Shown: positions 22,578 to 30,710 of the stretch, piece after piece
How positions within the stretch are numbered: the stretch's first letter is position 1
Layout: every line of letters begins with the position of its first letter
From: Acidobacteriota bacterium
Lineage (GTDB): Bacteria > Acidobacteriota > Thermoanaerobaculia > Multivoradales > JAHEKO01
Direction of reading: 5' to 3'
Length of the DNA: 32,133 bases
Assembly: GCA_029862975.1 (NCBI GenBank)
Contig: JAOTWP010000038.1
Span: 1-32,133 of the forward strand
Notes under the pieces: model-generated
Told to the model about the DNA's origin: nothing
Seen by the model: the letters and a program-made list of their open reading frames with translations, nothing else
Databases searched by the model: none
Program-made: the position numbers and the translations under genes

Positions 22578-23672
22578 TCAGCTCGCGCCGGCGCGCTCGA
22601 GCTCGCGGTCGATGATCTCGGCCAGGGTCTCGTAGGGCACCGCGCCGTTGACGAAGCGCCCGTTGATGAACATCGCCGGCGTGCCGCTGACGCCGGCCGC
22701 GGAGCCCTCCTCGAGGTCGGCGGCCACCTGGGGCGCGAACTTGTCCCCGTCGAGGCAGCTGGCGAAGGACTCGGCGTCGAGGCCGATGCGGCCCGCCTTC
22801 TCCTTGAGCTGATCGACGCCGAGGTTCTTCTGCTCGTCGAACATGGCGTCGTGCATCTCCCAGAACTTGCCCTGGTCGTGGGCGCAGAGCGACGCTTCCG
22901 CGGCCTTCTGGGCCCGCGGATGGATGTTGTTGAGCGGGAACTGGCGAAAGACGACGCGCACGGAGTCGCCGTAGTTCTCCATGACCTGGCGCAGGGACGG
23001 CAGGACCCGCGAGCAGAACGGGCACTCGAAGTCCGAGAACTCGACGATCGTCACCGGGGCGCCGGCCGGGCCCTTGGCCGGATGGCCGTCCGCCGAGACC
23101 GCGACCCGTGGCGGCTCGAGGTAGCGCTCGACCCCGTACTTGGCCTCGAGATCGGCGACGAGCGTCCGGAAGAGCGGCCCGCCCTGCTGCTGCCGGAGGT
23201 ACTGCCGGATCTGCTCCTCCACCTGCTCCTTGGGGGCCCGGATCTGCGCCTGGCGCTCCTCGTAGAAGGCGTCGATCTGCTCCTGGGGCACCTCGCCGAT
23301 CTTGCCCTCGACCTCGGCCGCCAGCAGCTCCTCGGTGGTGATCCCGCGGGCCGCCGCCTCGAGCTCGAGGAGGCGGTCCGAGACGGCCTGGGAGAGCCCC
23401 TGCTCGAGGGCCTGGTAGCGCTGGTTGCGCGCCTGGACGAGCTGCGCGGTCACCAGCGCCTCGACCTCGGACTGGAGGATCTCGCTGTCGCCGACCCTGG
23501 CGAGGACCGCGGCGCCCTCGGCGGACTCGGCCTGCCCCGCGTCTCCCGAGTTCGTCGCGATGTCGGGACTCTGAGCGCAGGAAAGGCCCGAGAACGAGAG
23601 GGCGAGCGCGAACGCGAGCACCCCGGGGAGGGAGTTCCACAGGGCGGTCTTCTGACGATTCACTGAAGGCAT
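22578..23672 (-). CDS. DsbA-family thiol oxidoreductase with SurA-like N-terminal domain
   Basis: A 364-residue periplasmic protein. A signal peptide (VLAFALALSFSGLSCA) is followed by residues 60-180 resembling a SurA-type chaperone N-terminus (VLARVGDSEILQSEVEALVTAQLV..., EQIDAFYEERQAQI). From about 200 is a thioredoxin-fold DsbA domain with the active site CPFC (FSDFECPFCSRVLP), R-Q-F-P-L-N-N-I-H-P-R-A and the cis-proline loop GVSGTPAMFINGRFV. It would form or shuffle disulfides in exported proteins and may also hold unfolded chains. A cysteine at the end of the signal (LSC) is not a canonical lipobox, so lipidation is uncertain. AAGGAG six bases before the ATG fixes the start; TATGAT at 23730-23725 is a likely -10 for its own promoter. 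Confidence 0.88.
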   Translation of the reverse strand: MPSVNRQKTALWNSLPGVLAFALALSFSGLSCAQSPDIATNSGDAGQAESAEGAAVLARVGDSEILQSEVEALVTAQLVQARNQRYQALEQGLSQAVSDRLLELEAAARGITTEELLAAEVEGKIGEVPQEQIDAFYEERQAQIRAPKEQVEEQIRQYLRQQQGGPLFRTLVADLEAKYGVERYLEPPRVAVSADGHPAKGPAGAPVTIVEFSDFECPFCSRVLPSLRQVMENYGDSVRVVFRQFPLNNIHPRAQKAAEASLCAHDQGKFWEMHDAMFDEQKNLGVDQLKEKAGRIGLDAESFASCLDGDKFAPQVAADLEEGSAAGVSGTPAMFINGRFVNGAVPYETLAEIIDRELERAGAS

Positions 23673-23724
23673 GATCTGCTCCTTGGAGGGTGGCTACAGC
23701 CGGTGCGGCGTGCAGAGGGGCCGG

Positions 23725-23730
23725 ATCATA
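23725..23730 (-). promoter_or_regulatory. Candidate -10 box for the SurA/DsbA-like gene
   Basis: TATGAT on the minus strand, about 52 bases before the ATG, in the 99-base gap after holB. No good -35 stands at 17 bases, so this rests on the -10 alone. Confidence 0.35.
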
Positions 23731-23771
23731 GCGTCTCGGGCGCGCCAACTCCACCGGCAGCGGCGGCGAGG

Positions 23772-24608
23772 TCAGGAGACGGCGGCCCGGGCGGCGAGGT
23801 GGCGGAAGACGAGACCCTCGAGGATGCGCGGCGCGGAGATCCCCCGCAGCCGCAGCTGCGGTGCCGCGAGCAGGGCCTCGGCCAGGGCCAGCAGAGGGCG
23901 GCCGGGACCGGTGTCCGGCGCGTCCGCGGCCCGGCGCACCGCCGCCGCCGCCAGGCTCCAGGGGCGGCCGGCGCGGGGGTCGTCCCAACCTCCGGCCTCG
24001 CCGAGCACCGCCGCCGCCGCGAAGAGGTCGGCCGCCGATCCGGACGCGCGGTATTCCGCGAGAGCCACGGCGAGCCGCAGCGCCAGCTCCTCGATCCGCG
24101 CCTCGTCCGCGTCTCCCGCGCCGCCCAGGTACACGGCCAGCGACCGGCTGCGCAGCGTCGGCAGGAGATCGAACTGCGAGGGGGCGAGCAGGAAGAAGTG
24201 GCGCGGCGCCGTCAGGTGCGGCTCCTCGAGCGACTTCAGCAGCGCGTTCGAGGCCTCGCCGCTCAAGCTCTCCGCCGCCGCGACGACGAAGACCTGGCCG
24301 CGCGCCTCGAACGGGGCGACCTGGGCGCCGCGCAGGAAGTGCCGCGTGGCCTCCACCGAGGTCGCCGTCTTGAGATCGCGCTCGAGGACCTGGAAGTCGG
24401 GGTGGAAGGCGTCCCCGTCGCCCGGCCAGCCCAGCCGCCGGCAGTGCGGGCAGACCGCCTCCGGATCGTCGCCCGGCCGCGCGCACAGGAGAAGGCGCGC
24501 CAGGTCGAGCGCCGCCGCCCGCCGCGCGGCCTCGTCCGCGCCGTGCAGGATGACGGAGGGGTAGAGCCGCTCGCGGACGGCCATCTCCCGCACCGCCTCG
24601 AGATTCAC
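23772..24608 (-). CDS. holB: DNA polymerase III delta-prime subunit
   Basis: A 278-residue clamp-loader subunit. Characteristic stretches are YPSVILHGADEAARRAAALDLARLLLC, the region CPHCRRLGWPGDGDAFHPDFQ (delta-prime-like cysteine cluster followed by H-P-D), QVFVVAAAESLSGEASNALLKSLEEP (the LLK-x-LEEP motif) and FFLLAPSQFDLLPTLRSRSL (SRC-like arginine motif as RSRS). As in delta-prime generally there is no functional P-loop. The GTG start at 24608 overlaps the tmk stop as GTGA, and tmk-holB is a common bacterial pair. The C-terminal 110 residues are alanine-rich and weakly conserved. Confidence 0.85.
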   Translation of the reverse strand: MNLEAVREMAVRERLYPSVILHGADEAARRAAALDLARLLLCARPGDDPEAVCPHCRRLGWPGDGDAFHPDFQVLERDLKTATSVEATRHFLRGAQVAPFEARGQVFVVAAAESLSGEASNALLKSLEEPHLTAPRHFFLLAPSQFDLLPTLRSRSLAVYLGGAGDADEARIEELALRLAVALAEYRASGSAADLFAAAAVLGEAGGWDDPRAGRPWSLAAAAVRRAADAPDTGPGRPLLALAEALLAAPQLRLRGISAPRILEGLVFRHLAARAAVS

Positions 24609-25252
24609 GCCACCGCCTCGAGCAGCCCGGCCAGGGCCTCGCGGACGCGGCCCGCCGTGGCCGCTCTGGACCCCGTCGAGTCGATCACCCGGAAGCGTTC
24701 CTTCTCGGCTGCGGCCAGCCGCAGGTAGCAGGCGCGCACGCGCTCGTAGAACTCGAGGTCCTCGACGTCCAGCCGGTTGATCCCCCGCGCCCGCGAAAGC
24801 CGGCCCGCGGAGTGGCTGCGCTCGCGCGCCGCGGTCGCCGGCAGATCGAAAAGCAGTGTGAGGTCGGGGCGGCGGCTGCCCGTCGCCCAGCGATCGAGCT
24901 CCGCCAGCCGCGCGAGCGACTCCCCGCGACCGCTGCCCTGGTAGGCGAGGGTCGAGTCGGTGAACCGGTCGCAGAGGACCCAGCGGCCGGCGGCGAGGGC
25001 GGGATCGATGACCTCGGCGAGATGCTGGCGGCGCGCCGCGAAGACCAGCAGCGCCTCGACCCCGCCGTCCGGCCGCCCCCATGGCGAGTCCAGGAATGCC
25101 CGGCGGACGAGCTGGCCGAGGGGGGTCCCGCCGGGCTCCCGGGTCGCGAGGACCTCCACCCCGCGCCCGCCGAGCCACTCCGCCGCGAGGGCGAGGTGGG
25201 TGCTCTTGCCGCTGCCGTCCGGCCCCTCGAAGGTGATGAATCTGCCGCTCAT
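24605..25252 (-). CDS. tmk: Thymidylate kinase
   Basis: A 215-residue dTMP kinase, which makes dTDP for DNA synthesis. The P-loop is GPDGSGKST (residues 10-18), the thymidine-binding DR motif is CDRFTDSTLAYQGSGRG, and the lid region is SRARGINRLDVEDLEFYERV, with substrate residues in TREPGGTPLG. Length is normal. Translationally coupled to holB by a GTGA overlap. Divergent from pntAA, with 173 bases between the two starts, probably holding both promoters. Confidence 0.95.
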   Translation of the reverse strand: MSGRFITFEGPDGSGKSTHLALAAEWLGGRGVEVLATREPGGTPLGQLVRRAFLDSPWGRPDGGVEALLVFAARRQHLAEVIDPALAAGRWVLCDRFTDSTLAYQGSGRGESLARLAELDRWATGSRRPDLTLLFDLPATAARERSHSAGRLSRARGINRLDVEDLEFYERVRACYLRLAAAEKERFRVIDSTGSRAATAGRVREALAGLLEAVA

Positions 25253-25425
25253 GCCCCTCCTATCGTAGCCTCATCGGCGGCCGCGGGTGGACGGCGCCGG
25301 CTGCCGGCGCCCCGGTTCACGCCGGGGAGCGGACCGCCCTGCGAGGTGGCCCGCCGGCGCGGCGGGTGCTGATAAGATCCGGCGGCGGAAGCCAGCCGAC
25401 TCACTCTTCCCCGACCGGAAAAGAC

Positions 25426-26604
25426 ATGACCGAAACGTTCGTACCGAAGGAGCGCCGCGCCCACGAGCATCGGGTCGCGGCCACCCCCGAGACCGTGGAG
25501 AAGCTCTGCGCCCTGGGGCTCACGGCCCTGGTGGAGCGCGGCGCCGGAGCCGGCGCGCACATCCCCGACGCGGCCTACGAGGCGGCGGGAGCGCAGATCG
25601 TCGACGGCGGTGCCGCGACCTGGGAGCGCGCCGCCGTGGTGCTCAAGGTCGCGGCGCCGGCGGTGCGCGAGGACGGGGTGGACGAGCTCGACCTGCTCGC
25701 CCCGGAGTCCCTGCTCATCGGCCTCCTGGCGCCGTACGCCGACCTCGACCGGGTGGAGCGGCTCGCCCGGCGCGGGGTGACGAGCCTGGCGATGGAGCTC
25801 TTGCCGCGGATCACTCGCGCGCAGAGCATGGACGCGCTCTCCTCGCAGGCCAACGTGGCCGGCTACAAGGCCGTCATCCTGGCGGCCGAGCGCCTGGCGC
25901 GCTACTTCCCCATGCTCATGACCGCGGCCGGGACCATCCGCCCCGCCCGCGTCGTCGTCATCGGCGGCGGCGTCGCCGGCCTCCAGGCGCTGGCGACGGC
26001 CAAGCGGCTCGGGGCGATCGTCGAGGTCTCGGACATCCGGCCCGACGTCAAGGAGCAGGTCGAGTCGCTGGGCGGGCGCTTCATCGAGCTTCCGGAGATG
26101 GAGAGCGGCGAGGGCGAGGGCGGCTACGCCCGCGCCGTCGGCGAAGACTTCCTGACCCGCCAGCGCGCCATCCTCACCGAGCACCTGAAGAGCGCGGACG
26201 CCGTCATCACCACGGCCCAGGTGCCGGGCAAGAAAGCGCCGGTCCTTCTGGCGCGCGAGATGATCGCGGCGATGAAGCCGGGCGCCGTCGTCGTCGACCT
26301 CGCCGCCGAGCAGGGCGGCAACTGCGCGCTGACCCGGGCCGGCGAGGAGGTCGAGGAGGGGGGGGTGAGGATCCTGGGACCGATCAACCTCGCCGCGACC
26401 GTCGCCCTCGACGCGAGCAACATGTACGCGCGCAACGTCCTCCACGTCGTCGAGCACCTGATGGGCGAGAGCGGCCCGACCCTCGACCTCGAAGACGAGA
26501 TCACGGCCGGCGCGCTCCTGACCCACGGCGGCGAGGTCCGCCATCCACGAGTTCTCGAGCAGCTCGCCGCCGAGCGCCGAGCCAAGGGAGTGCCGGCATC
26601 ATGA
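25426..26604 (+). CDS. pntAA: NAD(P) transhydrogenase subunit alpha, part 1 (NAD-binding domain I)
   Basis: A 392-residue soluble domain I of the proton-pumping transhydrogenase, which passes hydride between NADH and NADP+ using the proton gradient and so supplies NADPH. The N-terminus resembles alanine dehydrogenase (PKERRAHEHRVAATPETVEKL). The NAD-binding Rossmann motif is RVVVIGGGVAGLQALATAKRLGA followed by VSDIRPDVKEQVESLGG, and the mobile loop region ADAVITTAQVPGKKAPVLL is present. ATG 25426 is the family start; TAAGAT at 25373-25378 is a possible -10 without a clear -35. The stop overlaps pntAB as ATGA (26601-26604). The three-subunit form matches that of Rhodospirillum. Confidence 0.95.
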   Translation: MTETFVPKERRAHEHRVAATPETVEKLCALGLTALVERGAGAGAHIPDAAYEAAGAQIVDGGAATWERAAVVLKVAAPAVREDGVDELDLLAPESLLIGLLAPYADLDRVERLARRGVTSLAMELLPRITRAQSMDALSSQANVAGYKAVILAAERLARYFPMLMTAAGTIRPARVVVIGGGVAGLQALATAKRLGAIVEVSDIRPDVKEQVESLGGRFIELPEMESGEGEGGYARAVGEDFLTRQRAILTEHLKSADAVITTAQVPGKKAPVLLAREMIAAMKPGAVVVDLAAEQGGNCALTRAGEEVEEGGVRILGPINLAATVALDASNMYARNVLHVVEHLMGESGPTLDLEDEITAGALLTHGGEVRHPRVLEQLAAERRAKGVPAS

Positions 26605-26894
26605 TGGGTGTCCTCCTCATCGGTCTGTACGTCTTCGTCCTCGCGATCTTCGTGGGCGTCGAGATCATCACCAAGATCCCGCCGACCCTGCACACGCCGC
26701 TGATGTCCGGGGCCAACGCGATCTCCGGCATCACTCTCGTCGGCGCCCTCTACGCGGCCCAGCAGGGTGAGGTCAGGGTGTCGAGCATCCTCGGCGCGTT
26801 CGCGATCGCCTGCGCCACGATCAACGTCGTGGGCGGGTTCCTCGTCACCGATCGCATGCTCGGCATGTTCGGCGGCCGCAAGGGCAAGCGATGA
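26601..26894 (+). CDS. pntAB: NAD(P) transhydrogenase subunit alpha, part 2 (membrane)
   Basis: A 97-residue membrane protein with three hydrophobic segments (LLIGLYVFVLAIFVGVEII, ANAISGITLVGALYAA and ILGAFAIACATINVVGGFLV). The sequence around KIPPTLHTPLMSGANAISG is the recognisable PntAB signature. It supplies part of the proton channel. ATGs at 26601 and 26604 are both possible; the first overlaps the pntAA stop. Its own stop overlaps pntB as ATGA (26891-26894). Confidence 0.93.
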   Translation: MMGVLLIGLYVFVLAIFVGVEIITKIPPTLHTPLMSGANAISGITLVGALYAAQQGEVRVSSILGAFAIACATINVVGGFLVTDRMLGMFGGRKGKR

Positions 26895-28318
26895 ACGAGC
26901 TCCTCGCGCAGCTCGTGCCGGTGCTCTACCTGCTGTCGGCCGTGCTCTTCATCCTCGGCCTCAAGGGGCTCACCAAGGTCCGCTCCGCCCGCCGCGGCAA
27001 CGCGATCGCCGCGCTGGCCATGCTCATCGCCGTGGTGGCGACGCTCGTCGACCTGGGGGCGATCGACTACCGCTGGATCCTCATCGGTCTCGTCGTCGGC
27101 GGCGCCATCGGCGCCGTCGCCGCGCTCAAGGTCGAGATGACGGCGATGCCCGAGATGGTGGCGTTGTTCAACGGCTCCGGCGGAGCCGCCTCGGCCCTCG
27201 TGGCGCTGGCGATCCTCTGGTTCGACATCGTCGAGCCGGGTACCGCCGGAACCCCGGCGGAGGTCCTCGGCGGCTCGAACGGCCTCACCGCGTTCCTGTC
27301 GATCCTGATCGGCGGCGTCACCTTCACGGGGAGCGTCGTCGCCTACCTCAAGCTCTCGGGCAGCCTGCGCGGCCGGCCGGGCTGGCTCGCGGCGCGCAAC
27401 CTCATCAACTCGAGCGCCAGCGTCGTGGCCGTCGGGGTCGGGCTCTACCTGACGTACGGGGCCGGCGAGCCGGCCAGCGTGGCCCTGTGGGCCCTCGTCC
27501 TGGCCGCGATCGGCCTCGTCTTCGGCGTGCTGCTCGTCCTGCCGATCGGCGGCGGCGACATGCCGGTCGTCATCTCCCTGCTCAACTCCCTGTCCGGCGT
27601 CGCCGCGGCGGCCACCGGCTTCGTGCTCGACAACAACGTGCTGATCATCAGCGGCGCCCTCGTGGGCGCCTCCGGCCTGATCCTCACCCAGATCATGTGC
27701 CGGGGGATGAACCGCACCCTCGGGCACGTCCTCTTCGCCGATTTCGGCGACGAAGACCTGACGGGCGGCGACACGGAGTACACGAATGTCCGCTCGTCGA
27801 GCGCCGAAGAGGCGGCCCTCGTGCTCGAGGACGCGGAGTCGGTCATCTTCGTGCCGGGCTACGGCCTCGCCGTCGCCCAGGCACAGCACACGGTGCGCGA
27901 GCTGGCCGACCTCCTGATCGCCCGCGGTGCGAGCGTCAACTACGCCATCCACCCCGTCGCCGGCCGGATGCCGGGGCACATGAACGTGCTCCTGGCGGAA
28001 GCGGACGTCCCCTACGAGCAGCTCAAGGAGATGGACCGCGTCAATCCCGACTTCAAGACGACGGACGTGGCCATCGTCGTGGGCGCCAACGACGTCGTCA
28101 ACCCGGCCGCCGAGACCACGCCCGCGAGCCCGATCTACGGCATGCCCATCCTCAAGGTCACGGACAGCCGCAGCATCTTCATGATCAAGCGCAGCCTGTC
28201 GCCCGGCTACGCCGGCATCAAGAACGAGCTCTTCGAGCACCCGCACACCCGGATGATCTTCGGCGACGCCAAGCAGGTGCTCCAGGAACTCGTCGACGAG
28301 CTCAAGGGGCTGGCGTGA
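26891..28318 (+). CDS. pntB: NAD(P) transhydrogenase subunit beta
   Basis: A 475-residue protein. The first 270 residues are a bundle of about eight or nine membrane helices (LYLLSAVLFILGLKGL..., LIAVVATLVDLGAI..., FNGSGGAASALVALAILWF with the conserved G-S-G-G-A). The C-terminal domain III binds NADP(H): VIFVPGYGLAVAQAQHTV, IHPVAGRMPGHMNVLLAEADVPY, VAIVVGANDVVNPAAE and MPILKVTDSRSIFMIKRS are all near family consensus. Together with pntAA and pntAB it forms the complete proton-translocating enzyme. The stop overlaps the next gene's GTG as GTGA. Confidence 0.95.
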   Translation: MNELLAQLVPVLYLLSAVLFILGLKGLTKVRSARRGNAIAALAMLIAVVATLVDLGAIDYRWILIGLVVGGAIGAVAALKVEMTAMPEMVALFNGSGGAASALVALAILWFDIVEPGTAGTPAEVLGGSNGLTAFLSILIGGVTFTGSVVAYLKLSGSLRGRPGWLAARNLINSSASVVAVGVGLYLTYGAGEPASVALWALVLAAIGLVFGVLLVLPIGGGDMPVVISLLNSLSGVAAAATGFVLDNNVLIISGALVGASGLILTQIMCRGMNRTLGHVLFADFGDEDLTGGDTEYTNVRSSSAEEAALVLEDAESVIFVPGYGLAVAQAQHTVRELADLLIARGASVNYAIHPVAGRMPGHMNVLLAEADVPYEQLKEMDRVNPDFKTTDVAIVVGANDVVNPAAETTPASPIYGMPILKVTDSRSIFMIKRSLSPGYAGIKNELFEHPHTRMIFGDAKQVLQELVDELKGLA

Positions 28319-30033
28319 CCCGGGCCGGCGGCGCGCTGCTCGCGCTGCTCGCCGCCGGCGCGCCCCTCCACGCCGCCTCGGCGCCCGCGGTCCGCGGCGC
28401 GGGCGGCGCCGTCGCCGCCGCGGAGGCGAGCGCCACCCGCGCCGGCGTGGCGCTGCTGCGAGCCGGCGGCAACGCCGTCGACGCGGCCGTCGCCACCGCG
28501 CTGGCGCTCGCGGTCTCCCATCCCGAGGCGGGCAACCTCGGCGGCGGCGGCTTCGCCGTCGTCCGCTTCGGCGACGAGATCGTGACCCTCGACTTCCGCG
28601 AGACGGCCCCCGCCGCCGCCCACGCCGGAACGTACCTCGACGCCGACGGCGATCCGATCGCCGAGGCGTCGACCCTCGGCGCGCTGGCGGCCGGGGTGCC
28701 GGGCACCCCCAGCGGCCTCTACGCCCTGCACCAGCGCTTCGGCAGCCGCCCCTGGGCGGAGGTGGTCGACCCGGCCTACCACCTCGCGGCCGGCGGCTTC
28801 CCCGTCTCGCGGCGGCTGCACGACGCCCTCGTCGAGGAGCAGGAGGTCCTCGCGCGCTTCCCCACGACCGCCGCCGTCTGGCTCCCCGGGGGGGCGCCGC
28901 CGCCGATCGGCTCGATCGTGCGCCTCCCGGAGCTCGCGGCCACGCTGGCGCGCTACGCCGGCCTCGGCCCGGCGGGGATCACGAGCGGGCCGGTGGCCAG
29001 CGCCGTCGAGCGGACGGTGGCGGCCGGCGGCGGCATCCTGACGGCCGCCGACATGGCGGCCTACGAGCCCGTGTGGCGGCCCGCCGTGCGGTTCTCGGCG
29101 TTCGGATGGGAGCTCGCGTCGATGGACCTGCCCTCGTCGGGCGGCATCATCCTCGGCCAGACGCTCGGCGTCCTCGAGCGGCTCGGCTGGAAGGACCGGC
29201 CCCGCTTCGGCGCCGACCGCGCCCACTTGCTCGCCGAGACCTGGCGCCGCGCCTTCGCGGACCGCTATCTCCTCGGCGACCCGGCAACGACCGGCGCGCG
29301 CGCCGCCGATCTGCTTGCCGCGGCCTGGCTCGACGAGCGGGCCGGCGAGATCGACCGCGCGCACGCCAGCTCCTCGGAGGCGGTGGCGCCGTGGCCGGGC
29401 GAGGCGGACGAGGCGGACGACACGACCCACGTCTCGGTCGTCGACGGCGCCGGCAACGTCGTGGCCATGACGACGACCTTGAACGGCAGCTTCGGCTGCG
29501 GCCTGCTCGTGCCGGAGGCGGGGTTCCTTCTCAACAACCAGATGGACGACTTCGCGACCGCCCCCGGCCGGCCCAACCTCTACGGGCTCGTCCAGGGCGC
29601 GGCCAACGCGGTGGGTGCGGGCAAGCGCATGCTGTCGTCGATGACCCCCACGATCGCCTGGAACGGAAGCGACGTCGTGGCCGTCGGCGGGCGCGGCGGC
29701 TCGCGCATCCCGACGGCCACGGCCCAGGTCCTGCTCAACCTGATCGTCGACGGAGACCCCCTGCAGTCGGCCGTCGATCGGCCGCGCCTGCACCACCAGT
29801 GGCGGCCGGACCGTCTCGAGGCCGACCCCGACGCGCTCGGCCCCGAGACCGCGGCCGAGCTCGAGCGCCGCGGCCACGCCCTCTACTTCTGGCCGCTGCC
29901 GGTGAAGGTCCACGCCGTCCGCCGCCTCGCCGACGGCACCACCGAAGCGGCGGCCGACCCCCGCGGTCCCGGAGTCGGCGACGTCGCGACGCCCGACGTG
30001 GCGGCGCCCGGCGCGCCGGGAGGCTCGAAATGA
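28315..30033 (+). CDS. ggt: Gamma-glutamyltransferase
   Basis: A 572-residue exported enzyme that cleaves the gamma-glutamyl bond of glutathione and related peptides and processes itself into two chains. A short signal-like N-terminus (GGALLALLAAGAPLHAASA) leads to the large subunit (RAGGNAVDAAVATALALAVSHPEAGNLGGGGF, then TLDFRETAP). The autoprocessing site is TTHVSVVD, with the nucleophile Thr370, followed by G-N-V-V-A-M-T-T-T-L-N-G-S-F-G. LLNNQMDDF, MLSSMTPTI and GGRGGSRIPTA are the other signatures. The GTG at 28315 overlaps the pntB stop as GTGA. That arrangement ties a periplasmic glutathione-handling enzyme to NADPH supply; the link is inferred. Confidence 0.93.
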   Translation: MTRAGGALLALLAAGAPLHAASAPAVRGAGGAVAAAEASATRAGVALLRAGGNAVDAAVATALALAVSHPEAGNLGGGGFAVVRFGDEIVTLDFRETAPAAAHAGTYLDADGDPIAEASTLGALAAGVPGTPSGLYALHQRFGSRPWAEVVDPAYHLAAGGFPVSRRLHDALVEEQEVLARFPTTAAVWLPGGAPPPIGSIVRLPELAATLARYAGLGPAGITSGPVASAVERTVAAGGGILTAADMAAYEPVWRPAVRFSAFGWELASMDLPSSGGIILGQTLGVLERLGWKDRPRFGADRAHLLAETWRRAFADRYLLGDPATTGARAADLLAAAWLDERAGEIDRAHASSSEAVAPWPGEADEADDTTHVSVVDGAGNVVAMTTTLNGSFGCGLLVPEAGFLLNNQMDDFATAPGRPNLYGLVQGAANAVGAGKRMLSSMTPTIAWNGSDVVAVGGRGGSRIPTATAQVLLNLIVDGDPLQSAVDRPRLHHQWRPDRLEADPDALGPETAAELERRGHALYFWPLPVKVHAVRRLADGTTEAAADPRGPGVGDVATPDVAAPGAPGGSK

Positions 30034-30590
30034 AAGCCGCCGCGCCCGTCGCCGCGGCGCTCGCCCTCCTCCTCGCGGCCGCCTGCCGGGAGGCGGCCGA
30101 CGAAGCGCCCCCGCCGGCGCGGGTCGAGAACGCCGCCCTCGAGCTCGCCGTCGCCCGGCTGCCCGAGCCATTCCTCGTGGCCGAGAACGCGGGCTCGACC
30201 CTGCGCTTCACGACGACGCACGAGACCGGCGGCACGGTGGAGGTGACGGTCGGGGAGCCCGAGTACGGGCTCAACCTGGTGGCCAAGGTCCAGAAGCGCA
30301 GGGCCGCGTTCGAGGCGGCGCCCGGGGGCGAGTACAAGGGATCGCGGGAGCTGGGCACCCCCTTCGGGCCGGCCTACTACGCGCGCGGCCTCTACGACAC
30401 GGAGAGCGGCCGCGCGGAGCAGACCTGGATCTTCGCGCTCCACCCGGCCGGCGACTCCCGCCTCCTGACCTTGATCTACACCTATCCGCCGGGAGAGGAG
30501 CAGATCCGGGTCCCCGAGCTCCTGGGTCTCGTCGGAGAGCTCGAAGCCTTCGTCGTCGCTGCGCCAGGCGACGCTCCGGAGCCGCGGTAG
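30030..30590 (+). CDS. Small predicted lipoprotein of unknown function
   Basis: A 186-residue protein I do not recognise. The N-terminus MKAAAPVAAALALLLAAACRE is a signal peptide ending in LAAAC, an acceptable lipobox, so the mature protein probably starts at the lipidated Cys19. The rest looks mostly beta (STLRFTTTHETGGTVEVTVG, EYGLNLVAKVQKRRAAFE, AEQTWIFALHPAGDSRLLTLIYTYPPGEEQIRV), suggesting a compact beta-sandwich. The start ATG overlaps the ggt stop as ATGA, so it is the last member of the pntAA-pntAB-pntB-ggt run and may assist one of those enzymes in the envelope. Confidence in the gene is high; the function is unknown. Confidence 0.8.
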   Translation: MKAAAPVAAALALLLAAACREAADEAPPPARVENAALELAVARLPEPFLVAENAGSTLRFTTTHETGGTVEVTVGEPEYGLNLVAKVQKRRAAFEAAPGGEYKGSRELGTPFGPAYYARGLYDTESGRAEQTWIFALHPAGDSRLLTLIYTYPPGEEQIRVPELLGLVGELEAFVVAAPGDAPEPR

Positions 30591-30603
30591 GCGCGCCCGC
30601 GGC
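30581..30603 (+). terminator. Terminator-like hairpin after the pnt-ggt operon
   Basis: GCCGCGG (30581-30587) and CCGCGGC (30597-30603) form a perfect seven-pair GC stem with a nine-base loop that contains the lipoprotein TAG stop. No T-run follows, so Rho-independent activity is uncertain. Confidence 0.35.
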
Positions 30604-30635
30604 GGAATTGGCGGCCCGCGGTGTGACCCAGCGGC

Positions 30636-30664
30636 TTGTCGGTGGTCTACAATGGTGTTATAAG
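30636..30664 (+). promoter_or_regulatory. Candidate pilT promoter
   Basis: TTGTCG (30636-30641), a 17-base spacer and TATAAG (30659-30664) put transcription start near 30671, about 40 bases before the pilT ATG. A TACAAT at 30648-30653 is an alternative -10 without a matching -35. The region is visibly AT-richer than its surroundings. Confidence 0.5.
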
Positions 30665-30710
30665 CTCTGAAAAAGCCTGCAATCAAAGGCACTTAGAAGG
30701 TCCCAACGAC

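Noticed and set aside
21361-24486. A 1041-codon minus-strand frame spanning manC and the DsbA-like gene
   Set aside because: It overlaps manC, the DsbA-like gene and holB in another frame; all three have full family motifs.
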